Below, piece after piece: positions 44,924-53,001 of a stretch of 64,000 bases of DNA. This DNA comes from Saccharopolyspora shandongensis. Its GTDB lineage: Bacteria > Actinomycetota > Actinomycetes > Mycobacteriales > Pseudonocardiaceae. The position numbers and the translations under genes are program-made. Below the pieces are notes generated by a model. The model worked only from the letters and a program-made list of their open reading frames with translations. It was not told the origin of the DNA and did not search any database. Numbering within the stretch: position 1 is the first letter of the stretch; each line of letters opens with the position of its first letter. The stretch covers positions 91,834-155,833 of the forward strand of contig NZ_FNOK01000018.1 in assembly GCF_900106995.1 (NCBI RefSeq), written 5' to 3'.

Positions 44924-45238
44924 CTAACTCTGGGCGCCAGGCTCCGGCGGGCCGGTGTGCTCGGCGAGCTGGTCCTCGAGAGTGATGATCCGGCACGCCG
45001 CCGCCACCGGAGTGCCTTGATCGATAAGTTCGCGGGCACGTTCAGCCCGCCGCAACTGACGGCGCGAGTAGCGCCGGTGCCCCCCGGCCGAACGCTGCGG
45101 ATCAATGAGGCCAGCGTCTTCCAGCGACCGCAGGAACGGCTGGGTCACCTCAAGCATCTCCGCAGCCCGCCCCATCGTGTAGGCGGGGTAATCCTCGTCG
45201 TCGAACTTCGCGCCGGCGCCGGGCCGATCCTGGCTCAA
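44924..45238 (-). CDS. MerR-like regulator, paralogue 1
   Basis: 104 aa from TTG 45238, chosen because GAGGGAG precedes it; TTG 45262 is an in-frame alternative. YPAYTMGRAAEMLEVTQPFL then RSLEDAGLIDPQRSAGGHRR and YSRRQLRRAERARELIDQG show the MerR winged-helix with the GGHRRYS wing. It has only a short dimer helix and no metal-binding cysteines, like HspR. Close to the genes at 47491 and 48229. A near-perfect 33-bp palindrome lies 25 bases before the start, inside the leader. Confidence 0.85.
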   Translation of the reverse strand: MSQDRPGAGAKFDDEDYPAYTMGRAAEMLEVTQPFLRSLEDAGLIDPQRSAGGHRRYSRRQLRRAERARELIDQGTPVAAACRIITLEDQLAEHTGPPEPGAQS

Positions 45239-45262
45239 TACCGCTCCCTCACCCCTCAACAA

Positions 45263-45295
45263 GGCCCCCGGCGCACCAGTGGTGCACCGGGGGCC
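45263..45295. repeat. Near-perfect 33-bp GC palindrome before MerR 1
   Basis: Arms 45263-45278 and 45280-45295 match at 15 of 16 positions around one G; the core is GCACCAGTGGTGC. It sits in the MerR 1 leader. Possible operator, attenuator or cruciform. Confidence 0.75.
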
Positions 45296-45429
45296 GCGAG
45301 AAGGTAATTACTCACTACTCAGGCCGCTCATCCATCCACGAACACCGGGAGTGGGGCGGCGGGGAAAACAGTGACTCGACGACCCCCTTCTCACTCGCGT
45401 ACGGATTACGGACTTACCCCTTTTTCACT

Positions 45430-45461
45430 CCCTGGGGGCAACCGGCCGGTTGCCCCCAGGG
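45430..45461. repeat. Perfect 32-bp palindrome without loop
   Basis: 45430-45445 is the exact reverse complement of 45446-45461; the centre is AACCGGCCGGTT and the arms end CCCTGGGGGC. It lies about 190 bases upstream of the MerR 1 start. No gene is supported in 45296-45868. Confidence 0.8.
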
Positions 45462-45868
45462 GCCTGCCACTACAGCTCCACTTCCATCACTCGCGGCGCC
45501 GATTCGTCGGTGATGGCGCTTTAGTGCTCTCCGTCTGTGGTGAGAAACCATAACAGGACAAAGCAACCATGTCTACAACGGCGATCTCAGAAATTCCACC
45601 GGGGCGAGGAGCCTGAAACTCGGGGCGGATAGGGCCTGCCGGAGACGGCTTAGACGCTGGCGTCCTCGTCGGGTTCGGACGGGTCGCGCAGCGGCCGCAG
45701 GCCACCGGCCAGCTCCGGAGTCAGAAACGAGTAGCGGCCGAGCATGTTGTTATCTGGACGAAGACGACTGACGGTCGAGTCCCCGGGATTCAGCACCCCG
45801 GGGACCCGAACAGGCAAGGGAGCACTCCCTCCGACAGGCCATTTCCGCTCGGAGTTACCGCACCGGCG

Positions 45869-46699
45869 CTACATCGCGGGCGGGAGCGAGTCCGGTCCGG
45901 GGCGTGGGGCGTCGAGTCGGTGCAGTACTCCTTCCAGCTCGCAGCTGCGCATGCGCAGCTGCGCTGCTCGCAGTGGGTCGTCGGTCGACTCGAACTGGTC
46001 GAGAAGCCGGGCACTGAGATTGTGCGCTGCGGCGCGGCGACCGGTGTAGGCGTCGGATCGCGCCGCGTGACCGCCGGGCGGGGTGCCGGCTGCTGTGTGC
46101 CGGGGGGCGAGCAGGACCAGACCTCCGCAGGCGGTGGTGGCCATCCAGTCATCGAGGGTGGCCTCCGGGTCGGTCAGATCGAGATCGGCCAGGCTGCCGG
46201 CCACGCACAGGTCGGTGTCGGCGGCGCGATCGGCGGGCACCAGCGCGTTCCACCACAGGCGGTGGTTGGTCACCGCCGCGGCCACGATGAGAGTCCCGCG
46301 CCGGTCGTGCTGGCCCAGGACCCAGTCCAGGGTGTCACCGGGCACGCCGACGACCACCGGCACACCACCCACCCGGCAGGCGGGCAGCGTGGCCAGCCGG
46401 GCACGCAACCGCTGATCACCGAGGGTCTCCATCAGGACCCGGGTGGCGTGCTCACGCTCCAGAACCCGGTCGTCGAGGGCTTCGCGCACCCACAGGCCAT
46501 CACCGGCCGCGTGTTCGGTGTGCTCGACCCATTCTGATCGGTGGCCGTTGCCGACGGCGGTGGCGGCCATCAGCTGCTGGGCCTGGCCCAGCGAGTCCGC
46601 GCGCACGTCAACGGGGATGCCATCGTCGCCGGTCGCATAGCCGCGCCACCGGACCTCGTGGTCCAGCTCGCACCGATACACCACATGCCGCGCAGCCAT
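45869..46699 (-). CDS. Hypothetical protein, 276 aa
   Basis: ATG 46699, with GGTGCAGGGG upstream. The N-terminal 60 residues (RCELDHEVRWRGYATGDDGI then PVDVRADSLGQAQQLMAATA) look like a small HicB-type beta-alpha unit. The rest is Ala/Leu/Arg-rich with RVGGVPVVVGVPGDTLDWVL and ends in a helical ARLLDQFESTDDPLRAAQLR. No known family. It is opposite to and upstream of hsp20; 46700-46974 between them holds their promoters. Confidence 0.6.
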   Translation of the reverse strand: MAARHVVYRCELDHEVRWRGYATGDDGIPVDVRADSLGQAQQLMAATAVGNGHRSEWVEHTEHAAGDGLWVREALDDRVLEREHATRVLMETLGDQRLRARLATLPACRVGGVPVVVGVPGDTLDWVLGQHDRRGTLIVAAAVTNHRLWWNALVPADRAADTDLCVAGSLADLDLTDPEATLDDWMATTACGGLVLLAPRHTAAGTPPGGHAARSDAYTGRRAAAHNLSARLLDQFESTDDPLRAAQLRMRSCELEGVLHRLDAPRPGPDSLPPAM

Positions 46700-46974
46700 C
46701 ACCCCTGCACCACCTTCCACTACCGAATACCTCACTACACGGCGACATATACTGTGAACCAGTGGTCTTGCAAATCTGCATTGGCAGTTACAGAATAAGT
46801 GATGCAGGGCTGTTGGCAAGGGGTTTACCAGCAAAAACAAGGGAGGTGAGGCGCTGTCGGTCATTTCTGCCCGCGGAGTGCCGGGGTGCGTCCGGACCGA
46901 GGGCTCCGCTCCCCGCGCTCCGCTGCTGATGGCGTGTGAGTTGACGACGAGCGTGTGAAAGGACGTGGTGGGTG

Positions 46975-47421
46975 ATGACGCTGGCGTTCGATCCGTTCTT
47001 CCGTGATCTCAACCGGTTGACCGCCGAGGTGTTCGGCAGCGCCCGCGCACCGCAGACCATGGCCATGGACGCCTACCGGGCCGGGGACAACTACGTGGTC
47101 GAGTTCGACCTGCCCGGCATCGACCCCGAGTCGCTGGAAGTCAGCGCGGAGAACAACACCCTCACCGTGCGCGCCCAGCGCCGCGGGCGGCCGAGTGGCG
47201 AGGGCGATGCCGAGGTCAGCTACCTGACCGCCGAACGCCCCCGAGGCACCTTCTCCCGCCAGCTCTCGCTGGGTGGCGGCCTGGATGTGGACAACATCAG
47301 CGCCGACTACACCGACGGGGTGCTCACCGTGACCCTGCCGGTGGCCGAGCGGGCCAAGCCCCGGCGCATCGAAGTCGGTCACGGGAGCGGCCGCAAGATC
47401 ATCGAAGGCACCACCCACTGA
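46975..47421 (+). CDS. Hsp20 small heat-shock protein
   Basis: 148 aa from ATG 46975. Alpha-crystallin domain: YVVEFDLPGIDPESLEVSAE, NNTLTVRAQR, RGTFSRQLSLGG and YTDGVLTVTLPVAE, ending in a short RRIEVGHG tail. The A-x-x-x-n-GVL-T motif and length are normal for bacterial Hsp20. A holdase chaperone for unfolded proteins. A MerR-like gene follows 70 bases later, as HspR-type regulators often do; control by it is inferred. Confidence 0.95.
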   Translation: MTLAFDPFFRDLNRLTAEVFGSARAPQTMAMDAYRAGDNYVVEFDLPGIDPESLEVSAENNTLTVRAQRRGRPSGEGDAEVSYLTAERPRGTFSRQLSLGGGLDVDNISADYTDGVLTVTLPVAERAKPRRIEVGHGSGRKIIEGTTH

Positions 47422-47430
47422 TCACCCGGT

Positions 47431-47460
47431 GTCCAGGCCCGCGACAGTGCGGGCCTGGAC
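47431..47460 (+). terminator. Terminator/attenuator between hsp20 and MerR 2
   Basis: 12-bp perfect stem, 47431-47442 (GTCCAGGCCCGC) with 47449-47460, loop GACAGT. It could reduce read-through into the MerR gene. Confidence 0.75.
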
Positions 47461-47490
47461 GCCCATTCCCGCACATCATGTGAGGTGGAG

Positions 47491-47823
47491 ATGACCGATC
47501 ATCCCCCGACCGACCGGGCCGCCACCGCCTTCGACGACGACGACTACCCCGCCTACACGATGGGCCGAGCCGCCGACATGCTCGGCGTCACGCCGGAGTT
47601 CCTCCGCAGCCTCGACGCCACCGGCCTGCTGTCCCCCGACCGCTCCACTGGCGGGCACCGCCGCTACAGCCGCACCCAACTCACCCTCGCCGCCCGCGTC
47701 CGCGAACTCCTCGACGCCGGCCACACTGTCCTGACCGCAGCCTGCCGCATCGCCGAACTCGAACGCGACCTCGCCGCCGCCCACACCCGCCTCACCGAAC
47801 TCGAACACGACGGGACCCGATAA
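47491..47823 (+). CDS. MerR-like regulator, paralogue 2, downstream of hsp20
   Basis: 110 aa from ATG 47491; GTG 47485 is also possible. YPAYTMGRAADMLGVTPEFL then RSLDATGLLSPDRSTGGHRR and YSRTQLTLAARVRELLDAG repeat the domain of paralogue 1. The C-terminal helix ELERDLAAAHTRLTELEHD is longer. Best candidate to regulate hsp20, since it follows it in the same direction. It recognises DNA as a dimer through the MerR wing. Confidence 0.9.
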   Translation: MTDHPPTDRAATAFDDDDYPAYTMGRAADMLGVTPEFLRSLDATGLLSPDRSTGGHRRYSRTQLTLAARVRELLDAGHTVLTAACRIAELERDLAAAHTRLTELEHDGTR

Positions 47824-48228
47824 CGACGTTCAGCCCGGCCTGTATCCCACCAGGTTTCGCCCCGGCAGGTCGCCTGCCGCGCCCTGCTCACCGAGGTGCG
47901 TCAGTGCCGAGTGACGGGGTATCTCCAGGGGCCGTGACATTCAGCCCGGCCGCTCGGCGTGTGGTCAGCGGCCGCGTTCGCGGCAAACCGCCGTGTAGAC
48001 GTCGTCGCGGGGGTGCTGCTGGGGACCACGAGGATCACCAGCTGACCGTCGTCGACCTCGTCGCAGAAACCCAGAACACCGGGGCTGGCGGGACTTCGCC
48101 GAAGTCATCAGCGAGCTCGGGTGATCCGGCCAGGCGTGATCACGTTGACTGAGCGCATCGCCATGGTCCGGCAGAAGGCGGTGGCCGTCGCCGCAGCCAC
48201 GGTCGCTACCACTGCGAGAGAGGGATCG

Positions 48229-48549
48229 TCAGGGTGGCGTCGGACCATTGAGGTCTCGGGCTTCCTGCAGTTCGTCTTCCAGGGTGACGATGCGGCAGGC
48301 GGCGTCGAGACCGGTGCCCTGGTCGACGAGTTCCCGGACGCGGGCGGCCAGGCGCAACTGGGAGCGGGAGTAGCGGCGGTGCCCACCGGAGGAGCGCTGC
48401 GGCTCGATCAGTTGTGCCTCGTCCAGGCTGCGCAGGAACGCCGGGGTGGTGCCGAGCATCTCGGCGGCGCGGCCCATGGTGTAGGCGGGGTAGTGCTCGT
48501 CATCGAACTTCTCGTCCGCGGTCTGCGGGTCGTGGGTTTCTGGGGTCAT
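48229..48549 (-). CDS. MerR-like regulator, paralogue 3
   Basis: 106 aa from ATG 48549, with GGAGG upstream. YPAYTMGRAAEMLGTTPAFL then RSLDEAQLIEPQRSSGGHRR and YSRSQLRLAARVRELVDQG. Over 90 residues it is close to paralogues 1 and 2. A perfect 30-bp palindrome begins 20 bases before the start, as for paralogue 1. The interval 47824-48228 has no supported gene. Confidence 0.9.
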   Translation of the reverse strand: MTPETHDPQTADEKFDDEHYPAYTMGRAAEMLGTTPAFLRSLDEAQLIEPQRSSGGHRRYSRSQLRLAARVRELVDQGTGLDAACRIVTLEDELQEARDLNGPTPP

Positions 48550-48568
48550 CGGCGCCTCCGCATCAAGA

Positions 48569-48598
48569 GGGGCCCCGGTGCCATGGCACCGGGGCCCC
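48569..48598. repeat. Perfect 30-bp palindrome before MerR 3
   Basis: GGGGCCCCGGTGCCA (48569-48583) and its exact complement (48584-48598) meet without a loop. Placed in the leader of the MerR 3 gene, in the same arrangement as 45263-45295. Confidence 0.85.
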
Positions 48599-49258
48599 AG
48601 GGTTGTGGGTTCCACTTCCATCAGCCGACCGTGAGATCGGCCTCCTGTGTCCGCGTGCTCCGCACTAGAGGCGGAGACTGCGGGGATCGCGTTCGCGTAA
48701 CCGAAGACCACCTTCCAATCCGATGGGACTGCGGCACCCGCCCGGCGCAACTCAGCCGGAGGCAGGCGATCCGATGGCGTGCAACCCTTCCCTTCTCCTC
48801 TGTTTCCTGACTTACCTATCCTCACGCGACTGTCGGCTCCGGCCTCTTGCACATGCCGGTCACGCCTTGCCGACTGTCCTTGGTCGCCTACCGGAGCCCC
48901 TTCCACTGATCGGCCCCGGCAGACCTGACCGTCTTGCGCTTGCTCACGGGTAGTTCGTCATCTCCCGTGCCACCTGACGTTCTCTCTCTTGCGACGAGCA
49001 GAAGATTACACACACTCAGCGGGGAATGTCTACTCCGGCGATCATAGATTTCATCGATCAGGTGAGGAAACTCCGCTCACCTGCGGGTTTCCGTCATGCT
49101 CACCCCCTGCGGCTCGGGACAGGGGGAGGACGTGCACGCCTCCGCGCGGCAGGGCTAGGTGCTCGTGCGCCGCCGGGCATGGTGGTGCAGCGACGTAGCC
49201 GCCACCCACGACTGGCCGGCCCGAGTTCTCCCAGGGATGGCCACGACGAAGCACTGGG

Positions 49259-51868
49259 TTAGCTCTGGGGGTCATTACCGGTGTCGTCGCCTGCTCGATC
49301 GAGTATGGCCAGGACCGGGAGTGCTTCTTGTGTGAACTTCTCGCCGACGGGAGTGAGCCTGATGCCGTCAGGGCCAGGTGCGGTCTCCAGGAGCGGGACA
49401 CCGACGTCGCGTTCGAGGTGGCTGACTTGCGCGGCGAGGATGGCCTTTCTGATGCCGAGATGTCTGGCGGCACGGTTGAGGTCGGGGTGTCCGGGAATCG
49501 CCAGCAGCCGTGTGATGCGTTGTTCGGCCCCGCGGGACGCGAAGACAGTCCAGATGGTGGCCGAGAATGCGTCGGGTCCGCCGTGGTCGGCGAGGACGTG
49601 CTGGTGCGCGGCGACACCTCGGCGGATCGCGAGTCCGAGCTTGCGGGCGTGCCGGGCGAGATCCGATGCCGGGATGCCGAGTTCGGTTGCGATGTCGGTG
49701 AAGGAACGTTGGTTGTCTTCGTATTGCTCGCGCAGCCAGGCCGGGTCGAGTCCGCGGAGCGTTTCACGTGGCGCTCGTGGGCCGATTCCGCTGCCGACCA
49801 TGAGCTTGCTGATCCGTTGGTGGCTGCAACCGATGAGTCGCGCGATCTGGCCGGGCCGGAGTCCCTGGTCGATATAGCCGCGCAGCTCATGCTCGCTGAG
49901 TAGGGCTGTGCCGTGCCTTTCGGTGACCGGCTCGGGGCTGCGCCCATGCTGCCGTCGTCGAGTCCAGAGTTGCGGATGGCGGGTAGCGGTCAGGTGAATG
50001 TGTTCGGACGTGGTGTGCAGGCGGGTGGCGATCTCGCTGCGGGGCAGCCCTGCCCTGGCAAGGGCCCAGAGTTGTTCGGGGCGAACGTCGTCAGGGTGTG
50101 GACCTGGCCAGGCGATGGTGCCGACCCGGTCGAACGGAGGTTCCCAGGTCACGGGTTCCTCGATGCGTAAGCGTCGCAACAGGGTCTGCGCTTGCTGGTG
50201 CAGATGTGCGGATAGCTGCGAGGGAAGGCTGAAAACGAACGCGGTGTAGTCAACGCCGTCGAGTGCTGGGGACAGCGTCAGCGGCTCGCGGAACAGGTAG
50301 GGGTGGCTGCCGGTGAGCAGCTCGATCAGGTGCAGCTGCGCGAAGCGTTCCTGGCGCTCGGAGGTGCGGTAGCGGATGTGTTTGCAGGCGGCCCGCCAGG
50401 CTGTGCGGTCCAGCGCGGCGGCCGAAATGCGCCGCCATCGGCGGCGGCGCCCGTAGTCGATGGGTGCGGGCTCCTCGTCGAGAGTGCGGGCGAGTTGACC
50501 GAGCGCGGCGAGCACGGGCTCCCAGGCGCCGCTGTGGCGGAGTTTCTTGGTGAAACCGGAGCAGACGACGTTGCTGGCCGAGGGCAGACCCAGCAGGTCC
50601 CGAACGGCGGTGTAGTCGAGGTCTCCGAGTCCGGCGATCTGCAGCAGCATACTCAGCGCTTGACGGTAGGACAGCGGGTCGAACCGGCCCTGGGGATTGA
50701 GACGCAGTGCCCATCCTCTCCAGAACAGGCTGGGGACGCTGGCCGCTCGCGTTGTGCTGTTCCCGGAGCGCGGGCGGCGCGGTGTGCTGGTCGCGATGCC
50801 GTAGCGAAGCTGGAAGGCGGAGCCCAGGTGCGGGCCGATGCGTTTGAGCAGCGCGCCCTGAAGTTCGGGGCTCGCGGTGTCCCACTGAGCAAGCAACCGG
50901 GAGAGGTGGGCTTTGGAACCGCCTGCGGTGGCGTGCGCGAGCCAGTCGGTGATCACCGGGTCCGGTGCGCTCGGTCCAGTGGCGAGCATGAGGTGCGCTG
51001 CGGTCGTGCCGAAAGCGACATGAGCGACCCGATCGTGGTATCGGTGATCAGGAAAGCCGTCGGGAGCGAGCAGGCTGTGTGTGATCGCTGTGATGGGTTC
51101 GGGTGGCGCGGTCGAGGTGCGTAATGCCGCCAGCGCTGCGCGCGCAGCGGCGTGCAGATCATCGAGGACCTGCTGTAACGGTGCCAGATCGGCGCCGGTG
51201 TGCCGCGCGGCCAGCAACGCGGTGATCGTGGCGTTGATCTGGTGCTGGGCGCGCAGCACGGGCTCCTCAGGGGCCAGGGGGACTATGTCCGCCTCTGCCA
51301 AGGGGAAGGTGCAGACGGGTGCTCCACCACGCGACGAGTCGAACCCGAAATCCCCAGGATCGGGCGAGCCGGGTGGTGGCGTCGTGCGGGTCCAGACGTG
51401 GCGACGTTCGCAGGCCGGGCAGATTTCCCGCAGCAGTAGGTGATGGTGGGTGCAGGCAAAGCTCCAGGCCAGCCGCCAGGACAGCATCCACCGATTTCCG
51501 TTGCCGGCCAGGCAGCGGGGGCAAAACCGCGATCCGGTCAGTTCACGCCACCATCGTGTGCGGCCGCCCCCTCGCGCGGACCGGTCGGGGACCAGACCGG
51601 TTCCGACGTAACGGTCCAGAGTCATGGCCGCCAGGGTTCCGGCGGAGGCTCCGGTGACCATGCTCAACGCCGCGAGCTCATCAGTGCCGAGGTGGTGCAC
51701 CCACGGTTTGCGGCCTCGCAGCGTTTTCCACCGCGTAGCCACCCCCGCAGACCGAACGAGGTCGAAGATGCTGGTGTGCAAGCGTTCCGCGAAAGCTTCC
51801 AGCCAGCTGTCCAGCGCTTCACCCGGCAGCGGCGCCAACCGGATCGGCAACGTGCGAGCAGGCCTCAT
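49259..51868 (-). CDS. tniQ: TniQ-family transposon target-selection protein, long form
   Basis: 869 aa from ATG 51868. The N-terminal TniQ domain opens RTLPIRLAPLPGEALDSWLE, and a zinc finger reads FCPRCLAGNGNRW then FACTHHHLLLREICPACERR. The middle is a long helical region. The last third carries several HTH units (GLRPGQIARLIGCSHQRISK, RSFTDIATELGIPASDL) and a LysR-like winged helix near the end (RAARHLGIRKAILAAQVSHL). TniQ recruits the transposase complex to a target. The stacked C-terminal HTH regions suggest a sequence-specific DNA target, as for TnsD. Overlaps tniB by 4 nt. Confidence 0.85.
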   Translation of the reverse strand: MRPARTLPIRLAPLPGEALDSWLEAFAERLHTSIFDLVRSAGVATRWKTLRGRKPWVHHLGTDELAALSMVTGASAGTLAAMTLDRYVGTGLVPDRSARGGGRTRWWRELTGSRFCPRCLAGNGNRWMLSWRLAWSFACTHHHLLLREICPACERRHVWTRTTPPPGSPDPGDFGFDSSRGGAPVCTFPLAEADIVPLAPEEPVLRAQHQINATITALLAARHTGADLAPLQQVLDDLHAAARAALAALRTSTAPPEPITAITHSLLAPDGFPDHRYHDRVAHVAFGTTAAHLMLATGPSAPDPVITDWLAHATAGGSKAHLSRLLAQWDTASPELQGALLKRIGPHLGSAFQLRYGIATSTPRRPRSGNSTTRAASVPSLFWRGWALRLNPQGRFDPLSYRQALSMLLQIAGLGDLDYTAVRDLLGLPSASNVVCSGFTKKLRHSGAWEPVLAALGQLARTLDEEPAPIDYGRRRRWRRISAAALDRTAWRAACKHIRYRTSERQERFAQLHLIELLTGSHPYLFREPLTLSPALDGVDYTAFVFSLPSQLSAHLHQQAQTLLRRLRIEEPVTWEPPFDRVGTIAWPGPHPDDVRPEQLWALARAGLPRSEIATRLHTTSEHIHLTATRHPQLWTRRRQHGRSPEPVTERHGTALLSEHELRGYIDQGLRPGQIARLIGCSHQRISKLMVGSGIGPRAPRETLRGLDPAWLREQYEDNQRSFTDIATELGIPASDLARHARKLGLAIRRGVAAHQHVLADHGGPDAFSATIWTVFASRGAEQRITRLLAIPGHPDLNRAARHLGIRKAILAAQVSHLERDVGVPLLETAPGPDGIRLTPVGEKFTQEALPVLAILDRAGDDTGNDPQS

Positions 51869-53001
51869 CGAGCACCACGAGCCTGTGGGGCGCGAGTCGT
51901 GAGACGGCGCGCCTGGATCGCGGCATTCAGTTCACGACGAGCGGTTTCCGCAGCAGCATCATTTTTCACACCGTCCAGCAGGTCCTGGTCGAGCCGCTCG
52001 ACACCGGTGCGGACGGCCCGCTGGCACCCCCGGTTGATCAACGTCATCAAGGAGCCGATGTGACCGGTGCTGCGGGCGAACAGGTAATCCGACAGGTTCT
52101 CGGCGAGCATGCCCGGGTGCACGTTGGCCAGAACGAGGCGTTGTTCCAGCGCCAGCAGCATCTGCCGCCATTCCCACCGGCCGGTGTCGGAGTCGACGGT
52201 GAACGGACGCATGTCCAAAGGCGTGGTCCGGCGCCCGGTCTGGGCCAGCACCGCGTCGGTGCAGGAGGAACCTTCGGAGAACAGGCCGCGGTCGGCGAGC
52301 CCGACACCGATGAACAACAGCGTCACCGGGAACTCGTTGGCGATGTATTTGAAGTGGTTGCTGACCTCCACACCGCTTTTCGCCCGCCAGCGCAGAAAAT
52401 GTAGGTCATCGACGATCAGCAGCCGCACGTAGCAGGAGAGCATGCAGTCCAGGGCACGATGAGCGAACTGCGCAGCGGTGCCACGACTGGTCCCGGGGTG
52501 AGCGAAAAACTCCAACATGGCCCGGTTGAAATCCTTCATCCCGGTGTTGCCAGTCAGCCCGACCCGGCAGACCGGCCAGCGCTCATGCCCATCGGGTGTC
52601 CACTCACCGTCCTCGGTGATCTCGCGGAGATGGAACTGCCTGGCGAACGCCAGGACCGCGGTGGTCTTGCCCAGACCAGGGAACGCATCGATGGCGATCG
52701 CGCCTTTGGCCTTGTCACCGTCCTGGGCATTGCTGTCGACGATGTCCCACAAGTCCTCATGCAGTTCGGCCAGCTGCGGAGTCCTCAGCGGACCGACGTT
52801 GGCGTGCCAGACTCGCCGTTGCTTGTCATAGTCCGCACGTGCCTCCTCCCGAAGGGCGCGGATCTGCTTGAGTGTCAGCGCATCCGGCCGCTGCCGGGCT
52901 GGGGCGTGCACGAACCGGTGCCAGCCTTCCTTGCGGGCCAGGGTGAGGTTGTCCAGGCCCGACTGGGTTTCCGGGGCCGCTTCCGCTGGTGATGCGGTCA
53001 C
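51865..53001 (-). CDS. tniB: TniB/TnsC-type transposition ATPase
   Basis: 378 aa from GTG 53001. AAA+ ATPase: Walker A is DAFPGLGKTTAVL, and Walker B is LLIVDDLHFL. VTLLFIGVGL and ARSTGHIGSLMTLINRGC are the sensor regions. It forms filaments on target DNA and links TniQ to the transposase. The opening KEGWHRFV matches the truncated copy at 4534-4797. Overlaps tniA and tniQ by 4 nt each. Confidence 0.9.
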   Translation of the reverse strand: MTASPAEAAPETQSGLDNLTLARKEGWHRFVHAPARQRPDALTLKQIRALREEARADYDKQRRVWHANVGPLRTPQLAELHEDLWDIVDSNAQDGDKAKGAIAIDAFPGLGKTTAVLAFARQFHLREITEDGEWTPDGHERWPVCRVGLTGNTGMKDFNRAMLEFFAHPGTSRGTAAQFAHRALDCMLSCYVRLLIVDDLHFLRWRAKSGVEVSNHFKYIANEFPVTLLFIGVGLADRGLFSEGSSCTDAVLAQTGRRTTPLDMRPFTVDSDTGRWEWRQMLLALEQRLVLANVHPGMLAENLSDYLFARSTGHIGSLMTLINRGCQRAVRTGVERLDQDLLDGVKNDAAAETARRELNAAIQARRLTTRAPQARGAR

